Below are positions 52,675-62,946 of a stretch of DNA of 64,000 bases, piece by piece. This DNA is from Thauera terpenica 58Eu (lineage in GTDB: Bacteria; Pseudomonadota; Gammaproteobacteria; Burkholderiales; Rhodocyclaceae). The stretch is taken from NCBI RefSeq assembly GCF_000443165.1, contig NZ_ATJV01000114.1, forward strand, positions 1 to 64,000, read 5' to 3'. The position numbers and the translations under genes are program-made. The stretch's first letter is position 1. Every line of letters begins with the position of its first letter. The notes beneath the pieces were generated by a model. The model was given only the letters and a program-made list of their open reading frames with translations, was not told where the DNA came from and did no database searches.

Positions 52675-55263
52675 TCACCAATCCGCCTTCACCGCCAGCG
52701 CCGCCGAGCGCTGCATCGCCCGCGCCCCCGCCAGCCTAGCGACCAGGGCCGCGAGCACGATCAGGCTGCTGGCAAACAGCGCCAGCGCGCCCCAGGGCAC
52801 GGCAAGATCCATGCTCCAGTGAAAACTCTGGCGGTTGACGATCTCGATCAGGATCCAGGCAATCGCCGCGCCGGCCAGCAGACCGGCGATCACGCCCAGG
52901 CTCGCCGTGAGCGCACCTTCGATCGCGATCAGGCGACCGATGTCGGCGCGGGTGAAGCCAAGGTGGCGCAGCATGCCGAATTCACCCTCGCGCGTGGTCG
53001 CCAGCGCGGCAAAGGTGGTGGCGATGCCGAACAGCCCGATCATCACCGTCACCGCCTCCATCAGATAGGTGATGAGGAAGGTACGGTCGAAGATCTGCAG
53101 ACTGAGCGCGCGGATCTCGCCCGGCAAGGCGATGCTGAGGTGCTCGGCGCCAAAGTCGGCGCGCAGGGCAGCCGCCACCGTAGCGGCGTCGCTACCTGGC
53201 GCCAGGCTGATGGCCGCGTCGTTGATGCGCTGGTCGCCGGTAAGGGCGACGTAGTCCGCGCTCTCGATGAGCGCCGCGCCGTGCTGGCGGGCGTAGTCGC
53301 GCCAGATGCCGGCGACGATGAAATGGCGCAGCTGCCCGCCCAGCGGCAGCGTCAGGCGATCGCCAACGCCGATCTGCCGACGGTCGGCGGTTGCTTCGGA
53401 AATCCATGCCGGGGGCAAGTCAGCGTCGATTTCGCCTGCCGCGTCGGCCGCGTTGACCCTGGCCGGACGCTCGCTGCTTCCCGCAATCAGCGGCAAGCCC
53501 CAGTTGCCGCGTACCGGGCGTGCAAGAACGGTGAACAATGGCTCTTCGTCCGAAATGCGCAGATTGACCTGGCGCGTGGTGTCGACCGTGGCCACTCCGG
53601 GCACGGCGGCGATGCGTGCGAGCGCGTCGCCATCCAGATATCCACTGCCGGACGACACCGAAGCGCGCACATACAGATCCGCCGGCAACACCTGCGCCAG
53701 CCAGTCATCGACCGAGACCCGAAAGGAGCTGACCATGATCGCCATCGCCGCCGCCAGCGCCACGCTGGCCACCACCCCGGCGCCGGCCACCACCGCCTGG
53801 CCGGGGGTGGCGGACAGGCGGGCGTGGGCAAGACGCCAGCTCAGCGCCCTGCCCCGGCGCAGCACGGGCAAGACCCCACGCGCAATCGTCGGCAGCAACA
53901 GCACCGCGGCCGCCAGCGTGAGCGCAACGGCGCCATAGCCGCCGATCGGAATGTCATTGAGCGGCGGCAGGATGCACGCCAGTCCGGCAATCACCAGCAA
54001 CCCCACGCCGGGCCGCCACCCGCCGCGCACCTGGGGCAGGCCCGCGTACTCGCCCTCGCCCGCTTTCAAGGCCCGCGCCGGGGCGACGCGCGAGGCCTCG
54101 CGTGCCGGCAACCAGGTGCCGATCACGCCCGCTGCGATACCGAGCAGCAGATAGCCCACCACCAGCATGGCGTCGAACTGCAGCTGCGGCTGCGTACCGC
54201 GGAAAAAACCTGCGCCGAGATCCCCCCCCACGAACTTGAACGCCGCCGCTGCCAGCCCATGGCCCAGCGCCACGCCCAACAGCCCACCCGCCAGCCCTAC
54301 CGCCGCGCCTTCGGCGAGCAGGCCGCGCAGCAGTTGGCGCCTTTCCATGCCGAGCGCCCGCAGCAAGGCGAACTCACGCCGCCGTCGCACCACCGACAGC
54401 AGTTGCGTCGAGAACACCAGAAAGCCGCCGGTGAGCAGCGCAATGGCGGCGAGCATGGTGAGATTGACCCGGTAAGCGCGTGACAGCGTGCTGAGCTCAC
54501 TGGCGGCAGCCTCGGGCACGCGTAGCGAGAGGCCAGGTGGCAATAACGTCGCCAGCGACTGACGGGCCATCTGCGCACTGACCCCCGCGGCGAGCTTGAG
54601 GTCGATGCGGCTCAGGACGCCGATGCGATCGAAGTGCTGCTGCGCGCCGGCGATATCCATCACTGCCAGACTGGCGCTGGCGGCAGGGACTTCACCCGCA
54701 ACCCGCAGTGCAAAGCTGCGCACGCCGGACTGCAGCACCAGTTCGCCGCCACGCAGTGCGGGTGCTGCAAACTCGCCGCTTTCCAATTGCTGGGACTCAC
54801 TCAAGTGCGCGCGCGCTTCGTCGCTGAGAAAGATGTTGTCCGGCTGCAGGGCCGCGAAACGTGTGTCCGCAGCGTCTGCAGCCGCAGCCGCGCGCGGCAG
54901 CAGCATGGGCTGCACGCGCGCAAGGCGAAACAGGTCCACGCCGTGGATCTCCAGCGCATCCTCGCGCCCCGGCAGGCGCGCCTGAATCACCAGCACCGGG
55001 CTGGCTTCGGCCACTTCGGCGCGCGCGGCCAGCACCGGGTAGATGGCTTCGTCAAAACCATCGCGCGCCCCCACCAGCTGCAGATCGGCTTCGCCAGCGA
55101 TCAGGCGCATGCCGCGCCCGAACTCATCGATGGCAGCGCTGTGGATGAGCTGCACTGCCAGGCCCAGCGCCACCCCGAGCGCGATCGCGAATAGCGACAA
55201 AGCCGTTGCCAGGCGGCGACGCAGCAGGCTGGCAAGAAACAGCCGGTGCAGCGTGGCGCTCAT
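52675..55263 (-). CDS. FtsX-type ABC permease, double length
   Basis: 862 aa with FtsX/MacB architecture twice: an N-terminal helix (ALSLFAIALGVALGLAVQLI), an extracellular domain, and helices at about 265-420 and 740-855 (GLFGIATTFAALATTREGEF; GALALFASSLIVLAALVARL). It forms a single-chain permease equal to AttF plus AttG. Probably moves lipid-like cargo with the ATPase encoded upstream. Its start overlaps the ATPase stop. Confidence 0.88.
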   Translation of the reverse strand: MSATLHRLFLASLLRRRLATALSLFAIALGVALGLAVQLIHSAAIDEFGRGMRLIAGEADLQLVGARDGFDEAIYPVLAARAEVAEASPVLVIQARLPGREDALEIHGVDLFRLARVQPMLLPRAAAAADAADTRFAALQPDNIFLSDEARAHLSESQQLESGEFAAPALRGGELVLQSGVRSFALRVAGEVPAASASLAVMDIAGAQQHFDRIGVLSRIDLKLAAGVSAQMARQSLATLLPPGLSLRVPEAAASELSTLSRAYRVNLTMLAAIALLTGGFLVFSTQLLSVVRRRREFALLRALGMERRQLLRGLLAEGAAVGLAGGLLGVALGHGLAAAAFKFVGGDLGAGFFRGTQPQLQFDAMLVVGYLLLGIAAGVIGTWLPAREASRVAPARALKAGEGEYAGLPQVRGGWRPGVGLLVIAGLACILPPLNDIPIGGYGAVALTLAAAVLLLPTIARGVLPVLRRGRALSWRLAHARLSATPGQAVVAGAGVVASVALAAAMAIMVSSFRVSVDDWLAQVLPADLYVRASVSSGSGYLDGDALARIAAVPGVATVDTTRQVNLRISDEEPLFTVLARPVRGNWGLPLIAGSSERPARVNAADAAGEIDADLPPAWISEATADRRQIGVGDRLTLPLGGQLRHFIVAGIWRDYARQHGAALIESADYVALTGDQRINDAAISLAPGSDAATVAAALRADFGAEHLSIALPGEIRALSLQIFDRTFLITYLMEAVTVMIGLFGIATTFAALATTREGEFGMLRHLGFTRADIGRLIAIEGALTASLGVIAGLLAGAAIAWILIEIVNRQSFHWSMDLAVPWGALALFASSLIVLAALVARLAGARAMQRSAALAVKADW

Positions 55264-55967
55264 GCGCGCTCCGTGATGTCCACCAGCCCCTGCACGCCAA
55301 GCTCAAGCACGCGGTCCGCGCGCCTTGCGGCCACGCGCGAGTGCGTGACCAGCACCCCGGCGGCCTCGCTGTCGCGGATCTGCTCCAGCAGCAGGTCGAG
55401 CACATCGCTTGCGCGCACCGGGTCGAGGTTGCCGGTGGGCTCATCGGCCAGCACCAGGCGCGGACGGTGCACCAGTGCGCGCGCGATCGCCACGCGCTGC
55501 ATCTCCCCGCCGGAGAGCTCATGCGGCGGGTCGTCGGCGCGCGTGCCGAGCCCCACACGCGTCAACATGGTGCGCGCGCGCGCCTCGGCCTCCTTGTCGT
55601 CAGTCCTGAGCAGCCACAGCGGCAGCGCGACGTTTTGCACCAGTGACAGGTGCGGCAGGATGTGGAATGCCTGGAACACGAAGCCATAGGCTGAGCGGCG
55701 CAAGCGCGCCATCGCATCCTCATCCAGGCCTTCGATGCGCTGGCCGCCCACTTCGATACGGCCACCATCGACCGGCTCCAGTCCGGCCAGACAGTTCAGC
55801 AGGGTCGACTTGCCCGAGCCCGACTCACCGACAATCGCCACGCACTCGCCGGCGCCCACCTGCAACTCAAGGGTATCGAACAGGACGCGTGGCGGCGTGC
55901 CAGGCAGAGTCTTGCGCAGGGCGTGGGCAGTGAGCATGGGCGGCAGCAGCAGGAAATGACAGTCCAT
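55260..55967 (-). CDS. LolD/MacB-type ABC ATPase
   Basis: 235 aa from the ATG at 55967, preferred because AAGGGTGA precedes it. Walker A GESGSGKST, signature LSGGEMQRVAIARALVHRPR, Walker B VLADEPTGNLD and the H-loop VTHSR. It powers the FtsX-type permease. First gene of the three-gene AttEFGH-like operon. The 373 bp between it and the SulP gene hold no gene. Confidence 0.9.
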   Translation of the reverse strand: MDCHFLLLPPMLTAHALRKTLPGTPPRVLFDTLELQVGAGECVAIVGESGSGKSTLLNCLAGLEPVDGGRIEVGGQRIEGLDEDAMARLRRSAYGFVFQAFHILPHLSLVQNVALPLWLLRTDDKEAEARARTMLTRVGLGTRADDPPHELSGGEMQRVAIARALVHRPRLVLADEPTGNLDPVRASDVLDLLLEQIRDSEAAGVLVTHSRVAARRADRVLELGVQGLVDITERA

Positions 55968-56340
55968 TTTGTCACCCTTGGCCGTGATTGGTTGCATGCG
56001 CCTGCGCGCGGATGCGAGGCGGAGGCCAGAGGGCGCGGATTGACACCGCCTTTGCCGCCGGGTTAAAAGAGGCGCCTGCTGAATACGGTTCAGACCGTAA
56101 TCAGGGTGTCCATCCGTCGAGTCCTCTGTCCGCAGTTCACTGGCCGCTGCGCTTCAGCGCTCAAGCCGGCCCGCGCTTGAACGCGGCCTCAGCTCCGATT
56201 CAATGTGTCTTGCCGACCCCGGATCACGCGGGGGTTCCTTGCATATTCCGTTGGCCAGGAAGACAGGTTTACGCCCCCCGATGGCGTCCTGATCACGCCC
56301 TGATTGCGCCCGCTGACCAGCCCCAGAACGGAACCCAAGA

Positions 56341-57819
56341 ATGCTCAAAGCCTTACACCAGGACTGGCTGTCCAATGTCCGCAACGATCTGCTCGCCGGC
56401 TTGGTGGTCGCGCTGGCCTTGATCCCCGAAGCGATCGCGTTCTCGATCATCGCCGGGGTCGATCCCAAGGTCGGGCTCTATGCCTCATTTTGCATCGCCA
56501 TCGTCATCGCCTTCACCGGCGGCCGCCCGGGCATGATCTCGGCCGCAACCGGCGCGATGGCGCTGGTGATGGTGATGCTGGTCAAGGAACACGGCCTGCA
56601 ATACCTGCTTGCCGCCACCTTGCTCACCGGCGTGCTGCAGATCATCGCCGGCTGGCTCAGGCTGGGTGGGCTGATGCGCTTCGTGTCGCGCTCGGTCATC
56701 ACCGGTTTCGTCAACGCGCTGGCGATCCTGATCTTCATGGCCCAGCTGCCCGAGCTCACCAATGTGGGCTGGCAGGTGTATGCGATGACCGCCGCCGGGC
56801 TGGGCATCATCTACCTCTTCCCCTACCTCACCAAGGCCGTGCCCTCGCCGCTGGTCGCCATCGTGGTGCTCACCGCCGTCGCCATCTTCCTTGAGCTCGA
56901 CATCCGCAGCGTGGGCGACATGGGCCAACTGCCCGACAGCCTGCCCATCTTCCTGCTGCCCGATGTACCGCTCAACCTGGAGACGCTGGCGATCATCTTC
57001 CCGGTGTCGGCCACCCTGGCGGCGGTGGGCTTGCTCGAATCCATGATGACGGCCTCCATCGTCGATGAGCTGATCGACTCCAGCAGCAACAAGAACCGCG
57101 AATGTGTGGGCCAGGGCATCGCCAACATCGCCTCCGGCTTTCTTGGCGGCATGGCCGGTTGCGCGATGATCGGGCAATCGGTGATCAACGTGAAATCGGG
57201 CGGCCGCGGGCGGCTGTCGACGCTGGCCGCGGGCGTGTTCCTGCTGCTGCTGATGCTGTTCTTCGGCGACTGGGTGGCGCGCATCCCGATGGCCGCGCTG
57301 GTGGCGGTGATGATCATGGTGTCCATCGGCACCTTCAGCTGGGCTTCGATCCGCAACCTGCGTACCCATCCGGCCAGCTCCAGCGTGGTAATGCTGGCCA
57401 CGGTGGTGGTGGTGGTGATCACCCACGATCTGGCCAGGGGCGTGCTGGTGGGGGTGTTGCTGTCGGGCTTTTTCTTTGCGCACAAGGTGGGCCAGGTGCT
57501 GCATGTGAGTTCGCGCACCGAGGACGAGGGTCGCACGCGCGCCTACACCATCACTGGCCAGGTGTTCTTCGCCTCGGCGGAGCGCTTCATCAATGCCTTC
57601 GACTACAAGGAAGTCATCGACACCGTGCGCATCGACGTCAGCCGCGCTCACTTCTGGGACATCACCGCCATCAGTGCGCTGGACCGGGTGGTGATCAAGT
57701 TTCGCCGCGAAGCCACGGCGGTGGAGGTGATCGGCATCGACGAGGCCAGCGCCACACTGGTGGACAAGTTCGCCGTCCACGACAAGGACGCCGCCGCGGA
57801 CATGCTGGCGGGCCACTGA
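56341..57819 (+). CDS. SulP-family anion transporter with STAS domain
   Basis: 492 aa, about 10-12 helices. Signatures: [20 protein letters not shown], then [20 protein letters not shown] and the signature [21 protein letters not shown] cytoplasmic STAS domain lies at about 400-485 ([15 protein letters not shown]). SulP proteins carry sulfate, bicarbonate or other anions. The short form with a universal stress partner downstream suggests a regulated bicarbonate- or sulfate-type carrier; the substrate is not decided. Confidence 0.9.
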   Translation: MLKALHQDWLSNVRNDLLAGLVVALALIPEAIAFSIIAGVDPKVGLYASFCIAIVIAFTGGRPGMISAATGAMALVMVMLVKEHGLQYLLAATLLTGVLQIIAGWLRLGGLMRFVSRSVITGFVNALAILIFMAQLPELTNVGWQVYAMTAAGLGIIYLFPYLTKAVPSPLVAIVVLTAVAIFLELDIRSVGDMGQLPDSLPIFLLPDVPLNLETLAIIFPVSATLAAVGLLESMMTASIVDELIDSSSNKNRECVGQGIANIASGFLGGMAGCAMIGQSVINVKSGGRGRLSTLAAGVFLLLLMLFFGDWVARIPMAALVAVMIMVSIGTFSWASIRNLRTHPASSSVVMLATVVVVVITHDLARGVLVGVLLSGFFFAHKVGQVLHVSSRTEDEGRTRAYTITGQVFFASAERFINAFDYKEVIDTVRIDVSRAHFWDITAISALDRVVIKFRREATAVEVIGIDEASATLVDKFAVHDKDAAADMLAGH

Positions 57820-57832
57820 GAGGAGAAGCGCC

Positions 57833-58696
57833 ATGAAGAACACCAACAAGGTGCTGGCCTGTGTGGACCAGTCCCGTTTCGCCGACCATGTGGCTGATTA
57901 TGCAGCGTGGGCGGCGCAGCGCCTCGATGCGCCGCTGGAGTTCCTCCACGTCATCGAGCGCCATCCCGAGCGCAGCACGGGCCAGGACCATAGCGGTGCG
58001 ATCGGCATCGACGCCCGGGAGCATCTGCTCGATCGCCTGTCCGCTGCAGATGAAGCCCACAGCCGCGCGGCACGCGAGCAGGGCCGCATCTTCCTCAACC
58101 GCCTGCGCCAGCGCGCCAGCGCCGCCGGCGTCAAGCAGGTGGACATGCGTCTGCGCCACGGCGAACTGGAGCAGACCCTGGCCGAGCAGGAAGAAGGCGT
58201 TCGCCTGCTGGTGCTCGCCCGCCGCGGCGAGTCCGCCGAGGCCAGCCAGCGCGCCCTTGGACGCAACGTCGAGCGCGTGGTGCGGGCGCTGCGCAAGCCC
58301 ATCCTGACCGTCACCGAAGGCTTCAAGACACCGCAACGGGTGATGATTGCCTTCGATGGTGGCACTGTCACCCGGCGCGGCGTGCACATGGTCGCCACCA
58401 GCCCCTTGTTTCGCGGCTTGCCGATTCATCTGCTGATGTCGGGCAAGGACAACGCCAACGCCTCCAGGCAGCTCGACTGGGCCAGCACGCGCCTCAAGGA
58501 CGCCGGCTTCGAGGTCAGCGCCGTGCTCACCGCGGCCAATGCGCACAGCGCCATCGCGCGCAGCGTCGAGGACGAGGCGATCGACCTGTTGATCATGGGC
58601 GCGTTCGGCCACTCTGCCCTGCGCAGCCTGCTGTTTGGCAGCAAGACCGCCGAACTTTTGCGCTCGGCGACGATTCCGACCCTGCTGTTGCGCTAG
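57833..58696 (+). CDS. Tandem universal stress protein
   Basis: 287 aa, two UspA domains (about 5-145 and 160-287). The C-terminal one carries the ATP-binding G-x2-G-x9-G(S/T) pattern in MGAFGHSALRSLLFGSKTAE; the N-terminal one is degenerate (LARRGESAEASQRALGRNVE). It lies 13 bp after the SulP gene and is probably co-transcribed to tune transport or stress response. Confidence 0.88.
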   Translation: MKNTNKVLACVDQSRFADHVADYAAWAAQRLDAPLEFLHVIERHPERSTGQDHSGAIGIDAREHLLDRLSAADEAHSRAAREQGRIFLNRLRQRASAAGVKQVDMRLRHGELEQTLAEQEEGVRLLVLARRGESAEASQRALGRNVERVVRALRKPILTVTEGFKTPQRVMIAFDGGTVTRRGVHMVATSPLFRGLPIHLLMSGKDNANASRQLDWASTRLKDAGFEVSAVLTAANAHSAIARSVEDEAIDLLIMGAFGHSALRSLLFGSKTAELLRSATIPTLLLR

Positions 58697-58804
58697 TCGG
58701 GGCGCAAGGGGCGCAGCCCTTCCCGTTTGCACGGACGAGCCCCTATACTCCGCCCGCCCGCAGGCGCGGGTGTCCCCCGCGGCTCTCTCCCTCTTGTGTC
58801 AGGC

Positions 58805-59638
58805 ATGCCGGTCGACCATTACGAGAACTTCCCTGTCGCGTCCTTGCTGCTGCCCTCGCATCTGCGCGAGCCGGTAGAGGCGATCTATGTCTTTGCGCGC
58901 AGTGCGGACGACGTCGCCGACGAAGGCGATGCGGCGCCGGAGGCAAGGCTGGCGCGTCTGCACGACTATCGTCAGGCGCTCGAGGCCTGCGCACACGGCG
59001 CGGCGGTGGCCGATGCCAGCCTGGCGCCGATGTTCGAGCGCCTGGGGCGTGAGATCCGGGCGCACAAGTTGCCCGTGCAGCGCTTGCGCGACTTGCTCGA
59101 CGCCTTCGCGCAGGATGTGGGCAAGACGCGTTATCGTGATTTTGCCGAACTGAAGGACTACTGCCGGCGTTCGGCCGACCCGGTCGGGCGCCTGCTGCTG
59201 TGCCTGTACACCGCCGGGACGCCGGAAAATCTGCGGCGCTCGGACGCCATCTGCACCAGCCTGCAGCTGATCAATTTCTGCCAGGACGTGGCGATAGACT
59301 GGCAAAAGCAGCGCATCTATTTGCCGCAGGATGACATGGCGCGCTTTGGCGTGAGCGCGGACGACATCGCCGCCGGGCGCTGTGACGAGCGCTGGCGGGC
59401 ACTGATGAGCTTTCAACTCGGGCGTGCACGCGCGATGATGCTCGACGGCGCTCCGCTCGCGCGCGCCCTGCCGGGGCGCATTGGCTGGGAGTTGCGCCTG
59501 ATCGTGCTCGGCGGGCTGCGCATCATCGAAGCCATCGAAGCCGCCAGCTACGACGTCTTTCGCCACCGCCCGGTGCTGGGCAAACACGACTGGCTGCGCC
59601 TGGGATGGCGTGCCCTGAATTATCGGAAGATTGCATGA
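58805..59638 (+). CDS. hpnC: Hydroxysqualene synthase HpnC
   Basis: 277 aa, squalene/phytoene synthase family. First Asp-rich motif AIYVFARSADDVADEGDAA, second INFCQDVAIDWQKQRIYLPQ. In the HpnCDE route HpnC converts presqualene diphosphate to hydroxysqualene. The last codon overlaps hpnD (ATGA). Cytosolic and membrane-associated; it supplies squalene for hopanoids. Confidence 0.9.
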   Translation: MPVDHYENFPVASLLLPSHLREPVEAIYVFARSADDVADEGDAAPEARLARLHDYRQALEACAHGAAVADASLAPMFERLGREIRAHKLPVQRLRDLLDAFAQDVGKTRYRDFAELKDYCRRSADPVGRLLLCLYTAGTPENLRRSDAICTSLQLINFCQDVAIDWQKQRIYLPQDDMARFGVSADDIAAGRCDERWRALMSFQLGRARAMMLDGAPLARALPGRIGWELRLIVLGGLRIIEAIEAASYDVFRHRPVLGKHDWLRLGWRALNYRKIA

Positions 59639-60468
59639 ATCCGCACGACTACTGCCAGGACAGGGCTGCCAAGAGCGGCTCGAGCTTCTACTACAGCTTC
59701 ATGTTTCTGCCCCCCGAGCAGCGCCAGGCGATCACTGCGCTATATGCCTTCTGTCGCGAAGTCGATGATGTGGTGGACGAATGCCACGACGTATCGCTGG
59801 CGCAGATCAAGCTCGAGTGGTGGCGACAGGAGGTCGAGCGCATCTTTACCGGCACGCCCACGCATCCGGTGGGGTTTGCGCTGCAGGACGTGCTGAGGCG
59901 CTTCAAGCTGCCGCAGGAGCAGTTGCTGGAGATCATCGACGGCATGGCGATGGACTTGTCGCAGACGCGCTACCTCGACTTCAAGGGCTTGCAGCTGTAC
60001 TGCTATCGCGTCGCCAGCGTGGTCGGCCTGCTCTCGGCGGAGATCTTCGGCCACGAGCATCGACAGACGCTGAAGTACGCCCACGACCTGGGCCTGGCCC
60101 TGCAGCTCACCAACATCATTCGCGACGTCGGCGAAGACGCCCGCCGCGGCCGCATCTATCTGCCCATCGAAGACCTACAGCGCTTCGGGGTGCCGGCCAA
60201 GGACATCCTCGAGGCGCGCTACTCCGACGCCTTCCGTGAGCTGATGGCATTCCAGGCCGAGCGCGCCGAACACTTCTACGAGCAGGCCCTCGCCCAGCTC
60301 CCCGCGGGCGATCGCAAGGCACAGCGCCCCGGGCTGGTGATGGCCGCCATCTACCGCACCCTGTTGCGCGAGATCGCCGCCGATGGTTTCCAGGTGCTGG
60401 ACCGCCGCATCTCGCTCACTCCGGTGCGCAAGGTGTGGATCGCCGGCAGCACCTGGTTCAAGGGCTGA
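59635..60468 (+). CDS. hpnD: Presqualene diphosphate synthase HpnD
   Basis: 277 aa. Motifs ALYAFCREVDDVVDECHDVS and TNIIRDVGEDARRGRIYLPI (two Asp-rich sites), with SGSSFYYSFMFLPPEQRQAI near the start. It joins two farnesyl diphosphates to presqualene diphosphate, the first step of the HpnCDE pathway. Five bases separate it from hpnE. Confidence 0.92.
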   Translation: MNPHDYCQDRAAKSGSSFYYSFMFLPPEQRQAITALYAFCREVDDVVDECHDVSLAQIKLEWWRQEVERIFTGTPTHPVGFALQDVLRRFKLPQEQLLEIIDGMAMDLSQTRYLDFKGLQLYCYRVASVVGLLSAEIFGHEHRQTLKYAHDLGLALQLTNIIRDVGEDARRGRIYLPIEDLQRFGVPAKDILEARYSDAFRELMAFQAERAEHFYEQALAQLPAGDRKAQRPGLVMAAIYRTLLREIAADGFQVLDRRISLTPVRKVWIAGSTWFKG

Positions 60469-60472
60469 GACC

Positions 60473-61801
60473 ATGGCCGTGCCCGTCGTTGCGGTGATCG
60501 GTGCGGGCTATGCCGGCATGGCGTGCGCGGTCGAGCTCGCCCGCGCCGGCGTGCATGTGACCGTGTTCGAGCGCTCGCACACCATGGGCGGACGCGCACG
60601 GGTGGTGCACAAGGACCACGATTGGCGGGTCGACAACGGCCAGCACATCTTGCTGGGCGCCTATACCGAACTGACCCGCTTGCTGCGCCTCACTGGCTGC
60701 TCGCCCAAACAACTCGCCCACCTGCCCCTGACCCTGCACGTGCCGGGCCGCCTGCACTTGAAGGCCGCAGCGCTGCCGGCACCCTTTCATCTCGCCGTGG
60801 GCCTGTTGCGCGCGCGCGGCCTGTCCTGGGGCGACCGCCTCGCCATGCTGCGCCTGATGCGCTGGCTGAGGAAGCAGGACTTCCGCACCCCGCCAGAGAT
60901 GACGGTGACGGCGATGCTGCAGCACACCCGCCAGACGCCGGCCATGATCGAGCTGGTGTGGGTGCCTCTGTGTGTGGCCGCGCTCAACACACCGGCCGAT
61001 GAAGCCGCCGCGCAGGTGTTTGCCAACGTATTGCGCGACAGCCTGGCAGCCTCGGCGACGGACAGCGAGCTGCTGATCCCGCGCACCGATCTGTCCGAGC
61101 TCTTCCCCGTGCCCGCCGCACGCTATCTCGCCACCCGGCGCGGCCGGGTGCGCACCGGCAATGCCATCGACGCGATCGAGCCCGTCGCGGGCGGAGGTTT
61201 TCGCCTCGAGGGCGACCCCGGCAGCCAGCCCTGGCCGAACGTCGTGATCGCCACCGCGCCCTATCACGCCGGCGCCCTACTCGCCTCGACCGGTCAATGC
61301 GATCAACTCGCAGCCCACATCGACGCCCTGCCCCACGAGCCCATCGTGTCGGTGTACCTGGCCCTGGGCAAGGGCCAGAGACTGCCCGAGACCATGATCG
61401 GACTGGTCGGCGGCAGCGCTACGGCCCCGGCGCAGTGGGCTTTCGATCGTGGCCAGCTGGGGGGGCCGGAAGGGCTGATGTCGTGCGTGATCAGCGCGCG
61501 CGGTGCACACGAGGATCTGGCGCGCGACGCGCTCATCCAGGCGGTGCATCGCCAGCTGCAACAGCAGCTGGGGCGAGAACTGCCCGCACCGCTGTGGTCA
61601 CAGGTGATCGTCGAAAAGCGCGCCACCATCGCCTGCCGACCCGACATCTCGCGTCCTGGCATGCGCACGCCGCTGCGCGGCTTGTGGCTGGCGGGCGACT
61701 ATCTCGATTCGCCCTACCCCGCCACGCTCGAATCCGCGGTGCGTTCAGGCACCGCGTGCGCCGCCGCCATCCTGGCGGAGCTCGGATGGGGCAATCATTA
61801 A
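60473..61801 (+). CDS. hpnE: Squalene-forming FAD oxidoreductase HpnE
   Basis: 442 aa. FAD-binding GAGYAGMACAVELARAG near the N-terminus (Rossmann GxGxxG), then the amine-oxidase/phytoene-desaturase landmark MGGRARVV and a C-terminal GLWLAGDYLDSPYPATLESA. It reduces hydroxysqualene to squalene. The operon has no squalene-hopene cyclase in this window, so the rest of hopanoid synthesis must be elsewhere. Confidence 0.9.
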   Translation: MAVPVVAVIGAGYAGMACAVELARAGVHVTVFERSHTMGGRARVVHKDHDWRVDNGQHILLGAYTELTRLLRLTGCSPKQLAHLPLTLHVPGRLHLKAAALPAPFHLAVGLLRARGLSWGDRLAMLRLMRWLRKQDFRTPPEMTVTAMLQHTRQTPAMIELVWVPLCVAALNTPADEAAAQVFANVLRDSLAASATDSELLIPRTDLSELFPVPAARYLATRRGRVRTGNAIDAIEPVAGGGFRLEGDPGSQPWPNVVIATAPYHAGALLASTGQCDQLAAHIDALPHEPIVSVYLALGKGQRLPETMIGLVGGSATAPAQWAFDRGQLGGPEGLMSCVISARGAHEDLARDALIQAVHRQLQQQLGRELPAPLWSQVIVEKRATIACRPDISRPGMRTPLRGLWLAGDYLDSPYPATLESAVRSGTACAAAILAELGWGNH

Positions 61802-61875
61802 CCCGGCAATTGCATCGTATCGCGGGACTGATGACATCGAAGCGTCAAACGCGGCGGCATGCACGGAGACGCCCA

Positions 61876-62886
61876 CTACTCCTTCGGCGCGCTCGGGTCC
61901 AGCAGGTCGGGCGCGCTGCGCGACTTCGGTTCGGCAGCGATTTGCCGTGTCAGGTCGTCGATGACGCGGGTGTCGACCGGGGCCGTGGTCGACGGCGCAC
62001 GCGGAGGCCGCGGCGGTGCCGGCGGCGCGGCTGCCAGCTCGGCGCGCTCGCTCAACTGCACCCGATAGATCGGTTCCGGCATGTCCATGTCGGCCGCTTC
62101 GAGCGCGAGCTTGACGGTGCGGATGGCTTCGCTGCGGACCATCAGGAAATCGTGCGAGCGCTGGTCGACCCAGCCGAGAAACCGCACATGCACGTTCGAA
62201 TCACCCAACGCGGCGATGTAGGCGCGCGGCGGCGGCGTCTGCATCACTCCCGGCAGGCGTGACAGTTCTGTCGTGCCGATGTGCTGTGCCGTCACCAGGT
62301 CTTCGCCGACCCCGATGCCCACGTCGAACTCGAAACGCCGGCTCGGATTGCGCGTGTAGTTGAGCGTGACGCTGCGGAACACCAGCGCGTTGGGCAAGCG
62401 CAAGTGGTTGCCGTCGAGCGTCATCAGGATCGTGGCGCGCGAGGTCATCGAGACCACGACGCCCTCGTTGCCGTCGATCACGACGTGATCGTGCGGCGAG
62501 AAGGGTTGGCGCAAGCTCATGAGGATGCCCGCGAGATAGTTCTCGAGCGTGTCCTTGAACGCAAAGCCGATCGCTACGCCCAGCACGCCAGCGGTGCCGA
62601 GCATCGCGCCGACGAGCGCTGTGGCGTTCAAGATCTCCAGCGCCACGAGCACGCCCAGCAGCGTCACCCCCCACCGCACGGTGGTGCGCGCCAGGTCGCC
62701 CATGAAGGGGTTGCGCTGCGACACGCGGTCCAGGAACGTGCGCCGCGAAAACCAGCCACCGAGCATCCAGCACACCCACACCGCCACCAGTGCCAGCGCC
62801 AGCAGGGGCAAGGCCGCGATCAGTCCGTAGGCCTCGCTCAGCAGGCGCTGAACGACGAGGTCGAAGTCGAATGCAGGCACGGCCAT
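61876..62886 (-). CDS. MscS-family mechanosensitive channel
   Basis: 336 aa. Three N-terminal helices; the pore-lining TM3 is GAMLGTAGVLGVAIGFAFKD, followed by LENYLAGILMSLRQPFSPHD and the beta domain (VVIDGNEGVVVSMTSRATIL). The C-terminus is Pro/Ala-rich and probably disordered. It releases solutes on hypo-osmotic shock. Confidence 0.9.
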   Translation of the reverse strand: MAVPAFDFDLVVQRLLSEAYGLIAALPLLALALVAVWVCWMLGGWFSRRTFLDRVSQRNPFMGDLARTTVRWGVTLLGVLVALEILNATALVGAMLGTAGVLGVAIGFAFKDTLENYLAGILMSLRQPFSPHDHVVIDGNEGVVVSMTSRATILMTLDGNHLRLPNALVFRSVTLNYTRNPSRRFEFDVGIGVGEDLVTAQHIGTTELSRLPGVMQTPPPRAYIAALGDSNVHVRFLGWVDQRSHDFLMVRSEAIRTVKLALEAADMDMPEPIYRVQLSERAELAAAPPAPPRPPRAPSTTAPVDTRVIDDLTRQIAAEPKSRSAPDLLDPSAPKE

Positions 62887-62946
62887 AGCGAGCCATTCTA
62901 GACGCTGCGTGCTGCGGCTGCCAGCGGCTTGATCGGCCGGGCGGTT

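Noticed and set aside
51649..54483. A 944-codon plus-strand frame opposite the AttH-like protein and permease
   Set aside because: Shadow of two genes on the other strand; composition is Arg/Gln/His-rich without domains.
58805..61801. Carotenoid genes (phytoene synthase and desaturase)
   Set aside because: Two adjacent synthases followed by an HpnE-type oxidoreductase match hpnCDE better than crtB/crtI.
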